Source of the DNA: Liolophura sinensis
Taxonomy: Eukaryota > Mollusca > Polyplacophora > Chitonida > Chitonidae
Direction: 5' to 3'
Assembly: GCF_032854445.1 (NCBI RefSeq)
Contig: NW_027018364.1
Coordinates: 1-35,210 of the forward strand
DNA length: 35,210 bases
The notes under the pieces were generated by a model. That model was not told the DNA's origin. It searched no databases and saw nothing but the letters and a program-made list of their open reading frames with translations. The translations under genes and the position numbers were made by a program. Below are positions 11,029-20,931 of the stretch, one piece after another; positions within the stretch are counted from its first letter, which is position 1; the number at the start of each line of letters is the position of its first letter.

Positions 11029-13780
11029 ATGATGTCAAGATCACGTGCCCAGCAACGGCTCTTACTCCATGGAAACCAAGGAAATTTGCAATTTTTCAAC
11101 AGCTGGAGATGCCTGGCCCAATTGCGCATCCTTTGGCACCTTATTGATGTGGGTCAGTGTTCAATTGTACTTTTTACAGCGGATTGTATCAAGTACCTTT
11201 TGTTTTTTTTACATACAAATGGTGTGGATTTTCTACATGTAGATAAAGACATTGAGTTTGTCTTCGACTTAGAAGTAAGACATTTGTTGGGTGAGTTAAA
11301 TGGGCTTGGCCCAAAAATTTGACGTCGTCTGGGCTACCGAAGGGCACATAACTTATAATGAAAAGTTGAATATAGTAATGACCAGTCGCGATTGTTCATA
11401 GTTAATGCAGCCGATTTCAATTAGCAAAAAGACCAGGCAAAAATCCAAAAGTGGAAAAACTGTTCCAATGCTGCTGGTAAGAGGCTAATCCGACGTATTT
11501 TGTGACGAGAAATCGAATGGTGCAAACCGCGTTGCTCTCCGACCAATACTTTTGGCTGTAGCCACAAATGAATAATCAATGATGTCAAGATCACGTGCCC
11601 AGCAACGGCTCTTACTCCATGGAAACCAAGGAAATTTGCAATTTTTCAACAGCTGGAGATGCCTGGCCCAATTGCGCATCCTTTGGCGCACCTTATTGAT
11701 GTGGGTCAGTGTTCAATTGTACTTTTTACAGCGGATTGTATCAAGTACCTTTTGTTTTTTTTACATACAAATGGTGTGGATTTTCTACATGTAGATAAAG
11801 ACATTGAGTTTGTCTTCGACTTAGAAGTAAGACATTTGTTGGGTGAGTTAAATGGGCTTGGTCCAAAGATTTGACGTCGTCTGGGCTACCGAAGGGCACA
11901 TAACTTATAATGAAAAGTTGAATATAGTAATGACCAGTCGCGATTGTACATAGTTAATGTAGCCGATTTCAATTCGCAAAAAGACCAGGCAAAAATCCAA
12001 AAGTGGAAAAACTGTTCCAATGCTGCTGGTAAGAGGCTAATCCGACGTATTTTGTGACGAGAAATCGAATGGTGCAAACCGCGTTGCTCTCCGACCAATA
12101 CTTTTGGCTGTAGCCACAAATGAATAATCAATGATGTCAAGATCACGTGCCCAGCAACGGCTCTTACTCCATGGAAACCAAGGAAATTTGCAATTTTTCA
12201 ACAGCTGGAGATGCCTGGCCCAATTGCGCATCCTTTGGCACCTTATTGATGTGGGTCAGTGTTCAATTGTACTTTTTACAGCGGATTGTATCAAGTACCT
12301 TTTGTTTTTTTTATATACAAATGGTGTGGTTTTTCTACATGTAGATAAAGACATTGAGTTTGTCTTCGACTTAGAAGTAAGACATTTGCTGGGTGAGTTA
12401 AATGGGCTTGGCCCAAAGATTTGACGTCGTCTGGGCTACCGAAGGGCACATAACTTATAATGAAAAGTTGAATATAGTAATGACCAGTCGCGATTGTACA
12501 TAGTTAATGTAGCCGATTTCAATTCGCAAAAAGACAAGGCAAAAATCCAAAAGTAGAAAAACTGTTCCAATGCTGCTGGTAAGAGGCTAATCCGACGTAT
12601 TTTGTGACGAGAAATCGAATGGTGCAAACCGCGTTGCTCTCCGACCAATACTTTTGGCTGTAGCCACAAATGAATAATCAATGATGTCAAGATCACGTGC
12701 CCAGCAACGGCTCTTACTCCATGGAAACCAAGGAAATTTGCAATTTTTCAACAGCTGGAGATGCCTGGCCCAATTGCGCATCCTTTGGCACCTTATTGAT
12801 GTGGGTCAGTGTTCAATTGTACTTTTTACAGCGGATTGTATCAAGTACCTTTTGTTTTTTTTACATACAAATGGTGTGGATTTTCTACATGTAGATAAAG
12901 ACATTGAGTTTGTCTTCGACTTAGAAGTAAGACATTTGTTGGGTGAGTTAAATGGGCTTGGCCCAAAGATTTGACGTCGTCTGGGCTACCGAAGGGCACA
13001 TAACTTATAATGAAAAGTTGAATATAGTAATGACCAGTCGCGATTGTACATAGTTAATGCAGCCGATTTCAATTAGCAAAAAGACCAGGCAAAAATCCAA
13101 AAGTGGAAAAACTGTTCCAATGCTGCTGGTAAGAGGCTAATCCGACGTATTTTGTGACGAGAAATCGAATGGTGCAAACCGCGTTGCTCTCCGACCAATA
13201 CTTTTGGCTGTAGCCACAAATGAATAATCAATGATGTCAAGATCACGTGCCCAGCAACGGCTCTTACTCCATGGAAACCAAGGAAATTTGCAATTTTTCA
13301 ACAGCTGGAGATGCCTGGCCCAATTGCGCATCCTTTGGCACCTTATTGATGTGGGTCAGTGTTCAATTGTACTTTTTACAGCGGATTGTATCAAGTACCT
13401 TGTGTTTTTTTTATATACAAATGGTGTGGTTTTTCTACATGTAGATAAAGACATTGAGATTGTCTTCGACTTAGAAGTAAGACATTTGTTGGGTGAGTTA
13501 AATGGGCTTGACCCAAAGATTTGACGTCGTCTGGGCTACCGAAGGGCACATAACTTATAATGAAATGTTGAATATAGTAATGACCAGTCGCGATTGTACA
13601 TAGTTAATGTAGCCGATTTCAATTAGCAAAATGACCAGGCAAAAATCCAAAAGTGGAAAAACTGTTCCAATGCTGCTGGTAAGAGGCTAATCCGACGTAT
13701 TTTGTGACGAGAAATCGAATGGTGCAAACCGCGTTGCTCTCCGACCAATACTTTTGGCTGTAGCCACAAATGAATAATCA
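11029..13780 (+). repeat. Satellite units F-(B/A)-C-F-G
   Basis: Units start at 11029 (F with AAAAATTTG as at 4972, and a private TTCATAG for TACATAG), 11579, 12131 (C), 12681 (F) and 13231 (G). The unit at 11579 is mosaic. Its first half is B-like (184C, 200A) and its end is A-like (395C, 406C, 425G). It also has a 2-base insertion near 11688 (TGGCGCACC for TGGCACC), the largest indel in the indel-poor core, and a GGTCC change near 11861. Confidence 0.8.
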
Positions 13781-14880
13781 ATGATGTCAAGATCACGTGC
13801 CCAGCAACGGCTCTTACTCCATGGAAACCAAGGAAATTTGCAATTTTTCAACAGCTGGAGATGCCTGGCCCAATTGCGCATCCTTTGGCACCTTATTGAT
13901 GTGGGTCAGTGTTCAATTGTACTTTTTACAGCGGATTGTATCAAGTACCTTGTGTTTTTTTTATATACAAATGGTGTGGTTTTTCTACATGTAGATAAAG
14001 ACATTGAGATTGTCTTCGACTTAGAAGTAAGACATTTGCTGGGTGAGTTAAATGGGCTTGGCCCAAAGATTTGACGTCGTCTGGGCTACCGAAGGGCACA
14101 TAACTTATAATGAAAAGTTGAATATAGTAATGACCAGTCGCGATTGTACATAGTTAATGTAGCCGATTTAAATTAGCAAAAAGACCAGGCAAAAATCCAA
14201 AAGTGGAAAAACTGTTCCAATGCTGCTGGTAAGAGGCTAATCCGACGTATTTTGTGACGAGAAATCGAATGGTGCAAACCGCGTTGCTCTCCGACCAATA
14301 CTTTTGGCTGTAGCCACAAGTGAATAATCAATGATGTCAAGATCACGTGCCCAGCAACGGCTCTTACTCCATGGAAACCATAGAAATTTGCAATTTTTCA
14401 ACAGCTGGAGATGCCTGGCCCAATTGCGCATCCTTTGGCACCTTATTGATGTGGGTCAGTGTTCAATTGTACTTTTTACAGCGGATTGTATCAAGTACCT
14501 TTTGTTTTTTTTATATACAAATGGTGTGGTTTTTCTACATGTAGATAAAGACATTGAGTTTGTCTTCGACTTAGAAGTAAGACATTTGCTGGGTGAGTTA
14601 AATGGGCTTGGCCCAAAGATTTGACGTCGTCTGGGCTACCGAAGGGCACATAACTTATAATGAAAAGTTGAATATAGTAATGACCAGTCGCGATTGTACA
14701 TAGTTAATGTAGCCGATTTCAATTCGCAAAAAGACCAGGCAAAAATCCAAAAGTAGAAAAACTGTTCCAATGCTGCTAGTAAGAGGCTAATCCGACGTAT
14801 TTTGTGACGAGAAATCGAATGGTGCAAACCGCGTTGCTCTCCGACCAATACTTTTGGCTGTAGCCACAAATGAATAATCA
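13781..14880 (+). repeat. I-H dyad, copy 1
   Basis: The unit at 13781 is I (172G, 229A, 259C, 390A, 395A and 540G). The unit at 14331 is H (51-52 TA, 259C, 425A, and the rare 448A giving GCTAGTAAG). The 540G to 51-52TA junction recurs at 16532-17631 and 17632-18731, so the two classes behave as one 1.1-kb dyad. Confidence 0.82.
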
Positions 14881-15443
14881 ATGATGTCAAGATCACGTGC
14901 CCAGCAACGGCTCTTACTCCATGGAAACCAAGGAAATTTGCAATTTTTCAACAGCTGGAGATGCCTGGCCCAATTGCGCATCCTTTGGCACCTTATTGAT
15001 GTGGGTCAGTGTTCAATTGTACTTTTTACAGCGGGTTGTATCAAGTACCTTGTGTTTTTTTTATATACAAATGGTGTGGTTTTTCTACATGTAGATAAAG
15101 ACATTGAGTTTGTCTTCGACTTAGAAGTAAGACATTTGCTGGGTGAGTTAAATGGGCTTGGCCCAAAGATTTGACGTTGTCTGGGCTACCGAAGGGCACA
15201 GAACTTATAATGAAATGTTGAATATAGTAATGACCAGTCGCGATTGTACATAGTTAATGTAGCCGATTTCAATTAGCAAAATGACCAGGCAAAAATCCAA
15301 AAGTGGAAAAACTGTTCCAATGCTGCTGGTAAGAGGCTAATCCGACGTATTTTGTGACGAGAAATCGAATGGTGCAAACCGCGTTGCTCTCCGACCAATA
15401 CTTTTGGCTGTAGCCACAAATGAATAATCAATGATGTCAAGAT

Positions 15444-15449
15444 CACGTG
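15444..15449. other. CACGTG palindrome (E-box/G-box type), one per unit
   Basis: CACGTG lies at unit positions 14-19 and is kept in nearly all units. The units at 1667 (CACCTG) and 6072 (CACCGTG) lack it, both within the error-prone end. CACGTG is the core of bHLH (E-box) and plant bZIP (G-box) sites. A role here is unproven, and a 6-mer can occur by chance. Confidence 0.35.
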
Positions 15450-15599
15450 CCCAGCAACGGCTCTTACTCCATGGAAACCAAGGAAATTTGCAATTTTTCA
15501 ACAGCTGGAGATGCCTGGCCCAATTGCGCATCCTTTGGCACCTTATTGATGTGGGTCAGTGTTCAATTGTACTTTTTACAGCGGATTGTATCAAGTACC

Positions 15600-15618
15600 T
15601 TTTGTTTTTTTTATATAC
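15600..15618 (+). other. T-rich run with ATATAC edge, length-variable
   Basis: A T4-G-T8 stretch followed by ATATAC or ACATAC is the most AT-rich part of the unit. It is also the main site of true length variation (T8 or T9), with TTGTG, TTTTC and ATATAC/ACATAC substitutions used as class markers. It could disfavour a nucleosome, but that is inference. Confidence 0.5.
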
Positions 15619-15634
15619 AAATGGTGTGGTTTTT

Positions 15635-15644
15635 CTACATGTAG
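15635..15644. other. CTACATGTAG perfect 10-bp palindrome
   Basis: This is the longest uninterrupted palindrome I found in the unit, at positions 205-214. It is present in essentially all 64 units; the unit at 2769 breaks its first base. It could bind a dimeric protein, but no family can be named. Confidence 0.45.
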
Positions 15645-15702
15645 ATAAAGACATTGAGTTTGTCTTCGACTTAGAAGTAAGACATTTGTTGGGTGAGTTA
15701 AA

Positions 15703-15728
15703 TGGGCTTGGCCCAAAGATTTGACGTC
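15703..15728. other. TGGGC/GCCCA inverted repeat next to TGACGTC
   Basis: TGGGC and GCCCA form a perfect 5-bp inverted repeat around TTG. Six bases after it is TGACGTC, which contains the palindrome GACGTC (a CRE/bZIP-like core). The CpG site is disrupted by 298T in J units, and the arm is broken by 281A in G units. Function is unknown. Confidence 0.4.
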
Positions 15729-15827
15729 GTCTGGGCTACCGAAGGGCACATAACTTATAATGAAAAGTTGAATATAGTAATGACCAGTCGCGATTGTACA
15801 TAGTTAATGTAGCCGATTTCAATTCGC

Positions 15828-15861
15828 AAAAAGACCAGGCAAAAATCCAAAAGTGGAAAAA
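15828..15861 (+). other. Cluster of four A-tracts, possible bent DNA
   Basis: Runs of A5, A5, A4 and A5 have centres near unit positions 400, 413, 420.5 and 429. The mean spacing is about 9.7 bp, close to the helical repeat. The individual steps (13, 7.5, 8.5) are uneven, so any curvature may be modest. E-, G-, J- and L-class units shorten the first run by 402A>T. Phased A-tracts are common in satellite DNA. Confidence 0.45.
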
Positions 15862-15954
15862 CTGTTCCAATGCTGCTGGTAAGAGGCTAATCCGACGTAT
15901 TTTGTGACGAGAAATCGAATGGTGCAAACCGCGTTGCTCTCCGACCAATACTTT

Positions 15955-15966
15955 TGGCTGTAGCCA
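15955..15966. other. TGGCT/AGCCA inverted repeat near unit end
   Basis: TGGCT-GT-AGCCA is a perfect 5-bp inverted repeat with a 2-base centre at unit positions 525-536. It lies 14 bases before the next ATGATG landmark and is almost invariant. It is probably too short to form a stable hairpin, so it is more likely a binding site if it does anything. Confidence 0.35.
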
Positions 15967-16531
15967 CAAATGAATAATCAATGATGTCAAGATCACGTGC
16001 CCAGCAACGGCTCTTACTCCATGGAAACCAAGGAAATTTGCAATTTTTCAACAGCTGGAGATGCCTGGCCCAATTGCGCATCCTTTGGCACCTTATTGAT
16101 GTGGGTCAGTGTTCAATTGTACTTTTTACAGCGGATTGTATCAAGTACCTTTTGTTTTTTTTTATATACAAATGGTGTGGTTTTTCTACATGTAGATAAA
16201 GACATTGAGTTTGTCTTCGACTTAGAAGTAAGACATTTGTTGGGTGAGTTAAATGGGCTTGGCCCAAAGATTTGACGTCGTCTGGGCTACCGAAGGGCAC
16301 ATAACTTATAATGAAAAGTTGAATATAGTAATGACCAGTCGCGATTGTACATAGTTAATGCAGCCGATTTCAATTAGCAAAAAGACCAGGCAAAAATCCA
16401 AAAGTAGAAAAACTGTTCCAATGCTGCTGGTAAGAGGCTAATCCGACGTATTTTGTGACGAGAAATCGAATGGTGCAAACCGCGTTGCTCTCCGACCAAT
16501 ACTTTTGGCTGTAGCCACAAATGAATAATCA

Positions 16532-18731
16532 ATGATGTCAAGATCACGTGCCCAGCAACGGCTCTTACTCCATGGGAACCAAGGAAATTTGAAATTTTTC
16601 AACAGCTGGAGATGCCTGGCCCAATTGCGCATCCTTTGGCACCTTATTGATGTGGGTCAGTGTTCAATTGTACTTTTTACAGCGGATTGTATCAAGTACC
16701 TTGTGTTTTTTTTATATACAAATGGTGTGGTTTTTCTACATGTAGATAAAGACATTGAGATTGTCTTCGACTTAGAAGTAAGACATTTGCTGGGTGAGTT
16801 AAATGGGCTTGGCCCAAAGATTTGACGTCGTCTGGGCTACCGAAGGGCACATAACTTATAATGAAAAGTTGAATATAGTAATGACCAGTCGCGATTGTAC
16901 ATAGTTAATGTAGCCGATTTAAATTAGCAAAAAGACCAGGCAAAAATCCAAAAGTGGAAAAACTGTTCCAATGCTGCTGGTAAGAGGCTAATCCGACGTA
17001 TTTTGTGACGAGAAATCGAATGGTGCAAACCGCGTTGCTCTCCGACCAATACTTTTGGCTGTAGCCACAAGTGAATAATCAATGATGTCAAGATCACGTG
17101 CCCAGCAACGGCTCTTACTCCATGGAAACCATAGAAATTTGCAATTTTTCAACAGCTGGAGATGCCTGGCCCAATTGCGCATCCTTTGGCACCTTATTGA
17201 TGTGGGTCAGTGTTCAATTGTACTTTTTACAGCGGATTGTATCAAGTACCTTTTGTTTTTTTTATATACAAATGGTGTGGTTTTTCTACATGTAGATAAA
17301 GACATTGAGTTTGTCTTCGACTTAGAAGTAAGACATTTGCTGGGTGAGTTAAATGGGCTTGGCCCAAAGATTTGACGTCGTCTGGGCTACCGAAGGGCAC
17401 ATAACTTATAATGAAAAGTTGAATATAGTAATGACCAGTCGCGATTGTACATAGTTAATGTAGCCGATTTCAATTCGCAAAAAGACCAGGCAAAAATCCA
17501 AAAGTAGAAAAACTGTTCCAATGCTGCTAGTAAGAGGCTAATCCGACGTATTTTGTGACGAGAAATCGAATGGTGCAAACCGCGTTGCTCTCCGACCAAT
17601 ACTTTTGGCTGTAGCCACAAATGAATAATCAATGATGTCAAGATCACGTGCCCAGCAACGGCTCTTACTCCATGGAAACCAAGGAAATTTGCAATTTTTC
17701 AACAGCTGGAGATGCCTGGCCCAATTGCGCATCCTTTGGCACCTTATTGATGTGGGTCAGTGTTCAATTGTACTTTTTACAGCGGATTGTATCAAGTACC
17801 TTGTGTTTTTTTTATATACAAATGGTGTGGTTTTTCTACATGTAGATAAAGACATTGAGATTGTCTTCGACTTAGAAGTAAGACATTTGCTGGGTGAGTT
17901 AAATGGGCTTGGCCCAAAGATTTGACGTCGTCTGGGCTACCGAAGGGCACATAACTTATAATGAAAAGTTGAATATAGTAATGACCAGTCGCGATTGTAC
18001 ATAGTTAATGTAGCCGATTTAAATTAGCAAAAAGACCAGGCAAAAATCCAAAAGTGGAAAAACTGTTCCAATGCTGCTGGTAAGAGGCTAATCCGACGTA
18101 TTTTGTGACGAGAAATCGAATGGTGCAAACCGCGTTGCTCTCCGACCAATACTTTTGGCTGTAGCCACAAGTGAATAATCAATGATGTCAAGATCACGTG
18201 CCCAGCAACGGCTCTTACTCCATGGAAACTATAGAAATTTGCAATTTTTCAACAGCTGGAGATGCCTGGCCCAATTGCGCATCCTTTGGCACCTTATTGA
18301 TGTGGGTCAGTGTTCAATTGTACTTTTTACAGCGGATTGTATCAAGTACCTTTTGTTTTTTTTATATACAAATGGTGTGGTTTTTCTACATGTAGATAAA
18401 GACATTGAGTTTGTCTTCGACTTAGAAGTAAGACATTTGCTGGGTGAGTTAAATGGGCTTGGCCCAAAGATTTGACGTCGTCTGGGCTACCGAAGGGCAC
18501 ATAACTTATAATGAAAAGTTGAATATAGTAATGACCAGTCGCGATTGTACATAGTTAATGTAGCCGATTTCAATTCGCAAAAAGACCAGGCAAAAATCCA
18601 AAAGTGGAAAAACTGTTCCAATGCTGCTGGTAAGAGGCTAATCCGACGTATTTTGTGACGAGAAATCGAATGGTGCAAACCGCGTTGCTCTCCGACCAAT
18701 ACTTTTGGCTGTAGCCACAAATGAATAATCA
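16532..18731 (+). repeat. (L/I)-H-I-H: I-H dyads, copies 2 and 3
   Basis: The unit at 16532 starts as L (45G, 61A) but is I from position 155 onward (155A, 172G, 229A, 390A, 540G). It is a clear mosaic with the switch between unit positions 61 and 155. The unit at 17082 is H with 425A and 448A, as at 14331. The unit at 17632 is I with 540G. The unit at 18182 is H with an extra C-to-T change (AACTATAG), 425G and 448G. The dyads at 13781 and 16532 are 2751 bp apart, which is five units. Confidence 0.82.
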
Positions 18732-20931
18732 ATGATGTCAAGATCACGTGCCCAGCAACGGCTCTTACTCCATGGAAACCAAGGAAATTTGCAATTTTTC
18801 AACAGCTGGAGATGCCTGGCCCAATTGCGCATCCTTTGGCACCTTATTGATGTGGGTCAGTGTTCAATTGTACTTTTTACAGCGGATTGTATCAAGTACC
18901 TTTTGTTTTTTTTATATACAAATGGTGTGGTTTTTCTACATGTAGATAAAGACATTGAGTTTGTCTTCGACTTAGAAGTAAGACATTTGTTGGGTGAGTT
19001 AAATGGGCTTGGCCCAAAGATTTGACGTCGTCTGGGCTACCGAAGGGCACATAACTTATAATGAAAAGTTGAATATAGTAATGACCAGTCGCGATTGTAC
19101 ATAGTTAATGCAGCCGATTTCAATTAGCAAAAAGACCAGGCAAAAATCCAAAAGTAGAAAAACTGTTCCAATGCTGCTGGTAAGAGGCTAATCCGACGTA
19201 TTTTGTGACGAGAAATCGAATGGTGCAAACCGCGTTGCTCTCCGACCAATACTTTTGGCTGTAGCCACAAATGAATAATCAATGATGTCAAGATCACGTG
19301 CCCAGCAACGGCTCTTACTCCATGGGAACCAAGGAAATTTGAAATTTTTCAACAGCTGGAGATGCCTGGCCCAATTGCGCATCCTTTGGCACCTTATTGA
19401 TGTGGGTCAGTGTTCAATTGTACTTTTTACAGCGGGTTGTATCAAGTACCTTGTGTTTTCTTTATATACAAATGGTGTGGTTTTTCTACATGTAGATAAA
19501 GACATTGAGTTTGTCTTCGACTTAGAAGTTAGACATTTGCTGGGTGAGTTAAATGGGCTTGGCCCAAAGATTTGACGTCGTCTGGGCTACCGAAGGGCAC
19601 AGAACTTATAATGAAATGTTGAATATAGTAATGACCAGTCGCGATTGTACATAGTTAATGTAGCCGATTTCAATTAGCAAAATGACCAGGCAAAAATCCA
19701 AAAGTGGAAAAACTGTTCCAATGCTGCTGGTAAGAGGCTAATCCGACGTATTTTGTGACGAGAAATCGAATGGTGCAAACCGCGTTGCTCTCCGACCAAT
19801 ACTTTTGGCTGTAGCCACAAATGAATAATCAATGATGTCAAGATCACGTGCCCAGCAACGGCTCTTACTCCATGGGAACCAAGGAAATTTGCAATTTTTC
19901 AACAGCTGGAGATGCCTGGCCCAATTGCGCATCCTTTGGCACCTTATTGATGTGGGTCAGTGTTCAATTGTACTTTTTACAGCGGGTTGTATCAAGTACC
20001 TTGTGTTTTTTTTATATACAAATGGTGTGGTTTTTCTACATGTAGATAAAGACATTGAGTTTGTCTTCGACTTAGAAGTAAGACATTTGTTGGGTGAGTT
20101 AAATGGGCTTGGCCCAAAGATTTGACGTCGTCTGGGCTACCGAAGGGCACATAACTTATAATGAAAAGTTGAATATAGTAATGACCAGTCGCGATTGTAC
20201 ATAGTTAATGTAGCCGATTTCAATTCGCAAAAAGACCAGGCAAAAATCCAAAAGTGGAAAAACTGTTCCAATGCTGCTGGTAAGAGGCTAATCCGACGTA
20301 TTTTGTGACGAGAAATCGAATGGTGCAAACCGCGTTGCTCTCCGACCAATACTTTTGGCTGTAGCCACAAATGAATAATCAATGATGTCAAGATCACGTG
20401 CCCAGCAACGGCTCTTACTCCATGGAAACCAAGGAAATTTGCAATTTTTCAACAGCTGGAGATGCCTGGCCCAATTGCGCATCCTTTGGCACCTTATTGA
20501 TGTGGGTCAGTGTTCAATTGTACTTTTTACAGCGGATTGTATCAAGTACCTTTTGTTTTTTTTATATACAAATGGTGTGGTTTTTCTACATGTAGATAAA
20601 GACATTGAGTTTGTCTTCGACTTAGAAGTAAGACATTTGCTGGGTGAGTTAAATGGGCTTGGCCCAAAGATTTGACGTCGTCTGGGCTACCGAAGGGCAC
20701 ATAACTTATAATGAAAAGTTGAATATAGTAATGACCAGTCGCGATTGTACATAGTTAATGTAGCCGATTTCAATTCGCAAAAAGACAAGGCAAAAATCCA
20801 AAAGTAGAAAAACTGTTCCAATGCTGCTGGTAAGAGGCTAATCCGACGTATTTTGTGACGAGAAATCGAATGGTGCAAACCGCGTTGCTCTCCGACCAAT
20901 ACTTTTGGCTGTAGCCACAAATGAATAATCA
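18732..20931 (+). repeat. Satellite units K-L-(L/A)-C
   Basis: Units start at 18732 (K, 425A), 19282 (L, with TTTTCTTTATAT in the T-run and GAAGTTAGAC near 19529), 19832 and 20382 (C). The unit at 19832 is mosaic. Its first half is J/L-like (45G, 155G, 172G, but 61C) and it is A-like from position 259 on (259T, 298C, 321T, 336A, 395C, 406C). The switch lies between 172 and 259. The L-like, A-like, C order again matches the E-A-C junction of the flanks. Confidence 0.8.

Larger units (their letters stand above)
15431..15980 (+). repeat. Representative 550-bp monomer (class A)
   Basis: This undamaged unit serves as the reference for all position numbers. It is about 41% GC by hand count, with 19 CpGs, 14 of them in the second half. 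In order it holds a CACGTG box (unit positions 14-19), TCCATGGA (38-45), a T8 run followed by ATATAC (175-188), a CTACATGTAG palindrome (205-214), a TGGGC/GCCCA inverted repeat (273-285), GACGTC (293-298), TCGCGA (358-363), a cluster of A-tracts (398-431) and a TGGCT/AGCCA inverted repeat (525-536). I could not see a convincing internal subrepeat, so 550 bp appears to be the basic period. 550 is not a multiple of 3, so no reading frame can run in phase from unit to unit. Confidence 0.95.
14881..16531 (+). repeat. Satellite units J-A-K
   Basis: Units start at 14881 (J, with 298T and 321G), 15431 (A) and 15981 (K, with T9 run and 425A). The J-A-K order resembles the J-A-x trimers at 20932-22581 and 24782-26432, which suggests that a trimeric arrangement spread within the core. 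Confidence 0.8.

Noticed and set aside
15491-15861. Internal subrepeat of about 183 bp (one third of the unit)
   Set aside because: Short look-alikes such as TTTTTCAACAGC and TTTTTACAGC near 15494 and 15574 are about 80 bp apart, not 183, and the similarity does not extend. I could not support a subunit period by eye.
15431-15980. CENP-B box
   Set aside because: I checked TTCG occurrences on both strands against the known box pattern (TTCG, then A at +5, then CGGG) and none matches.
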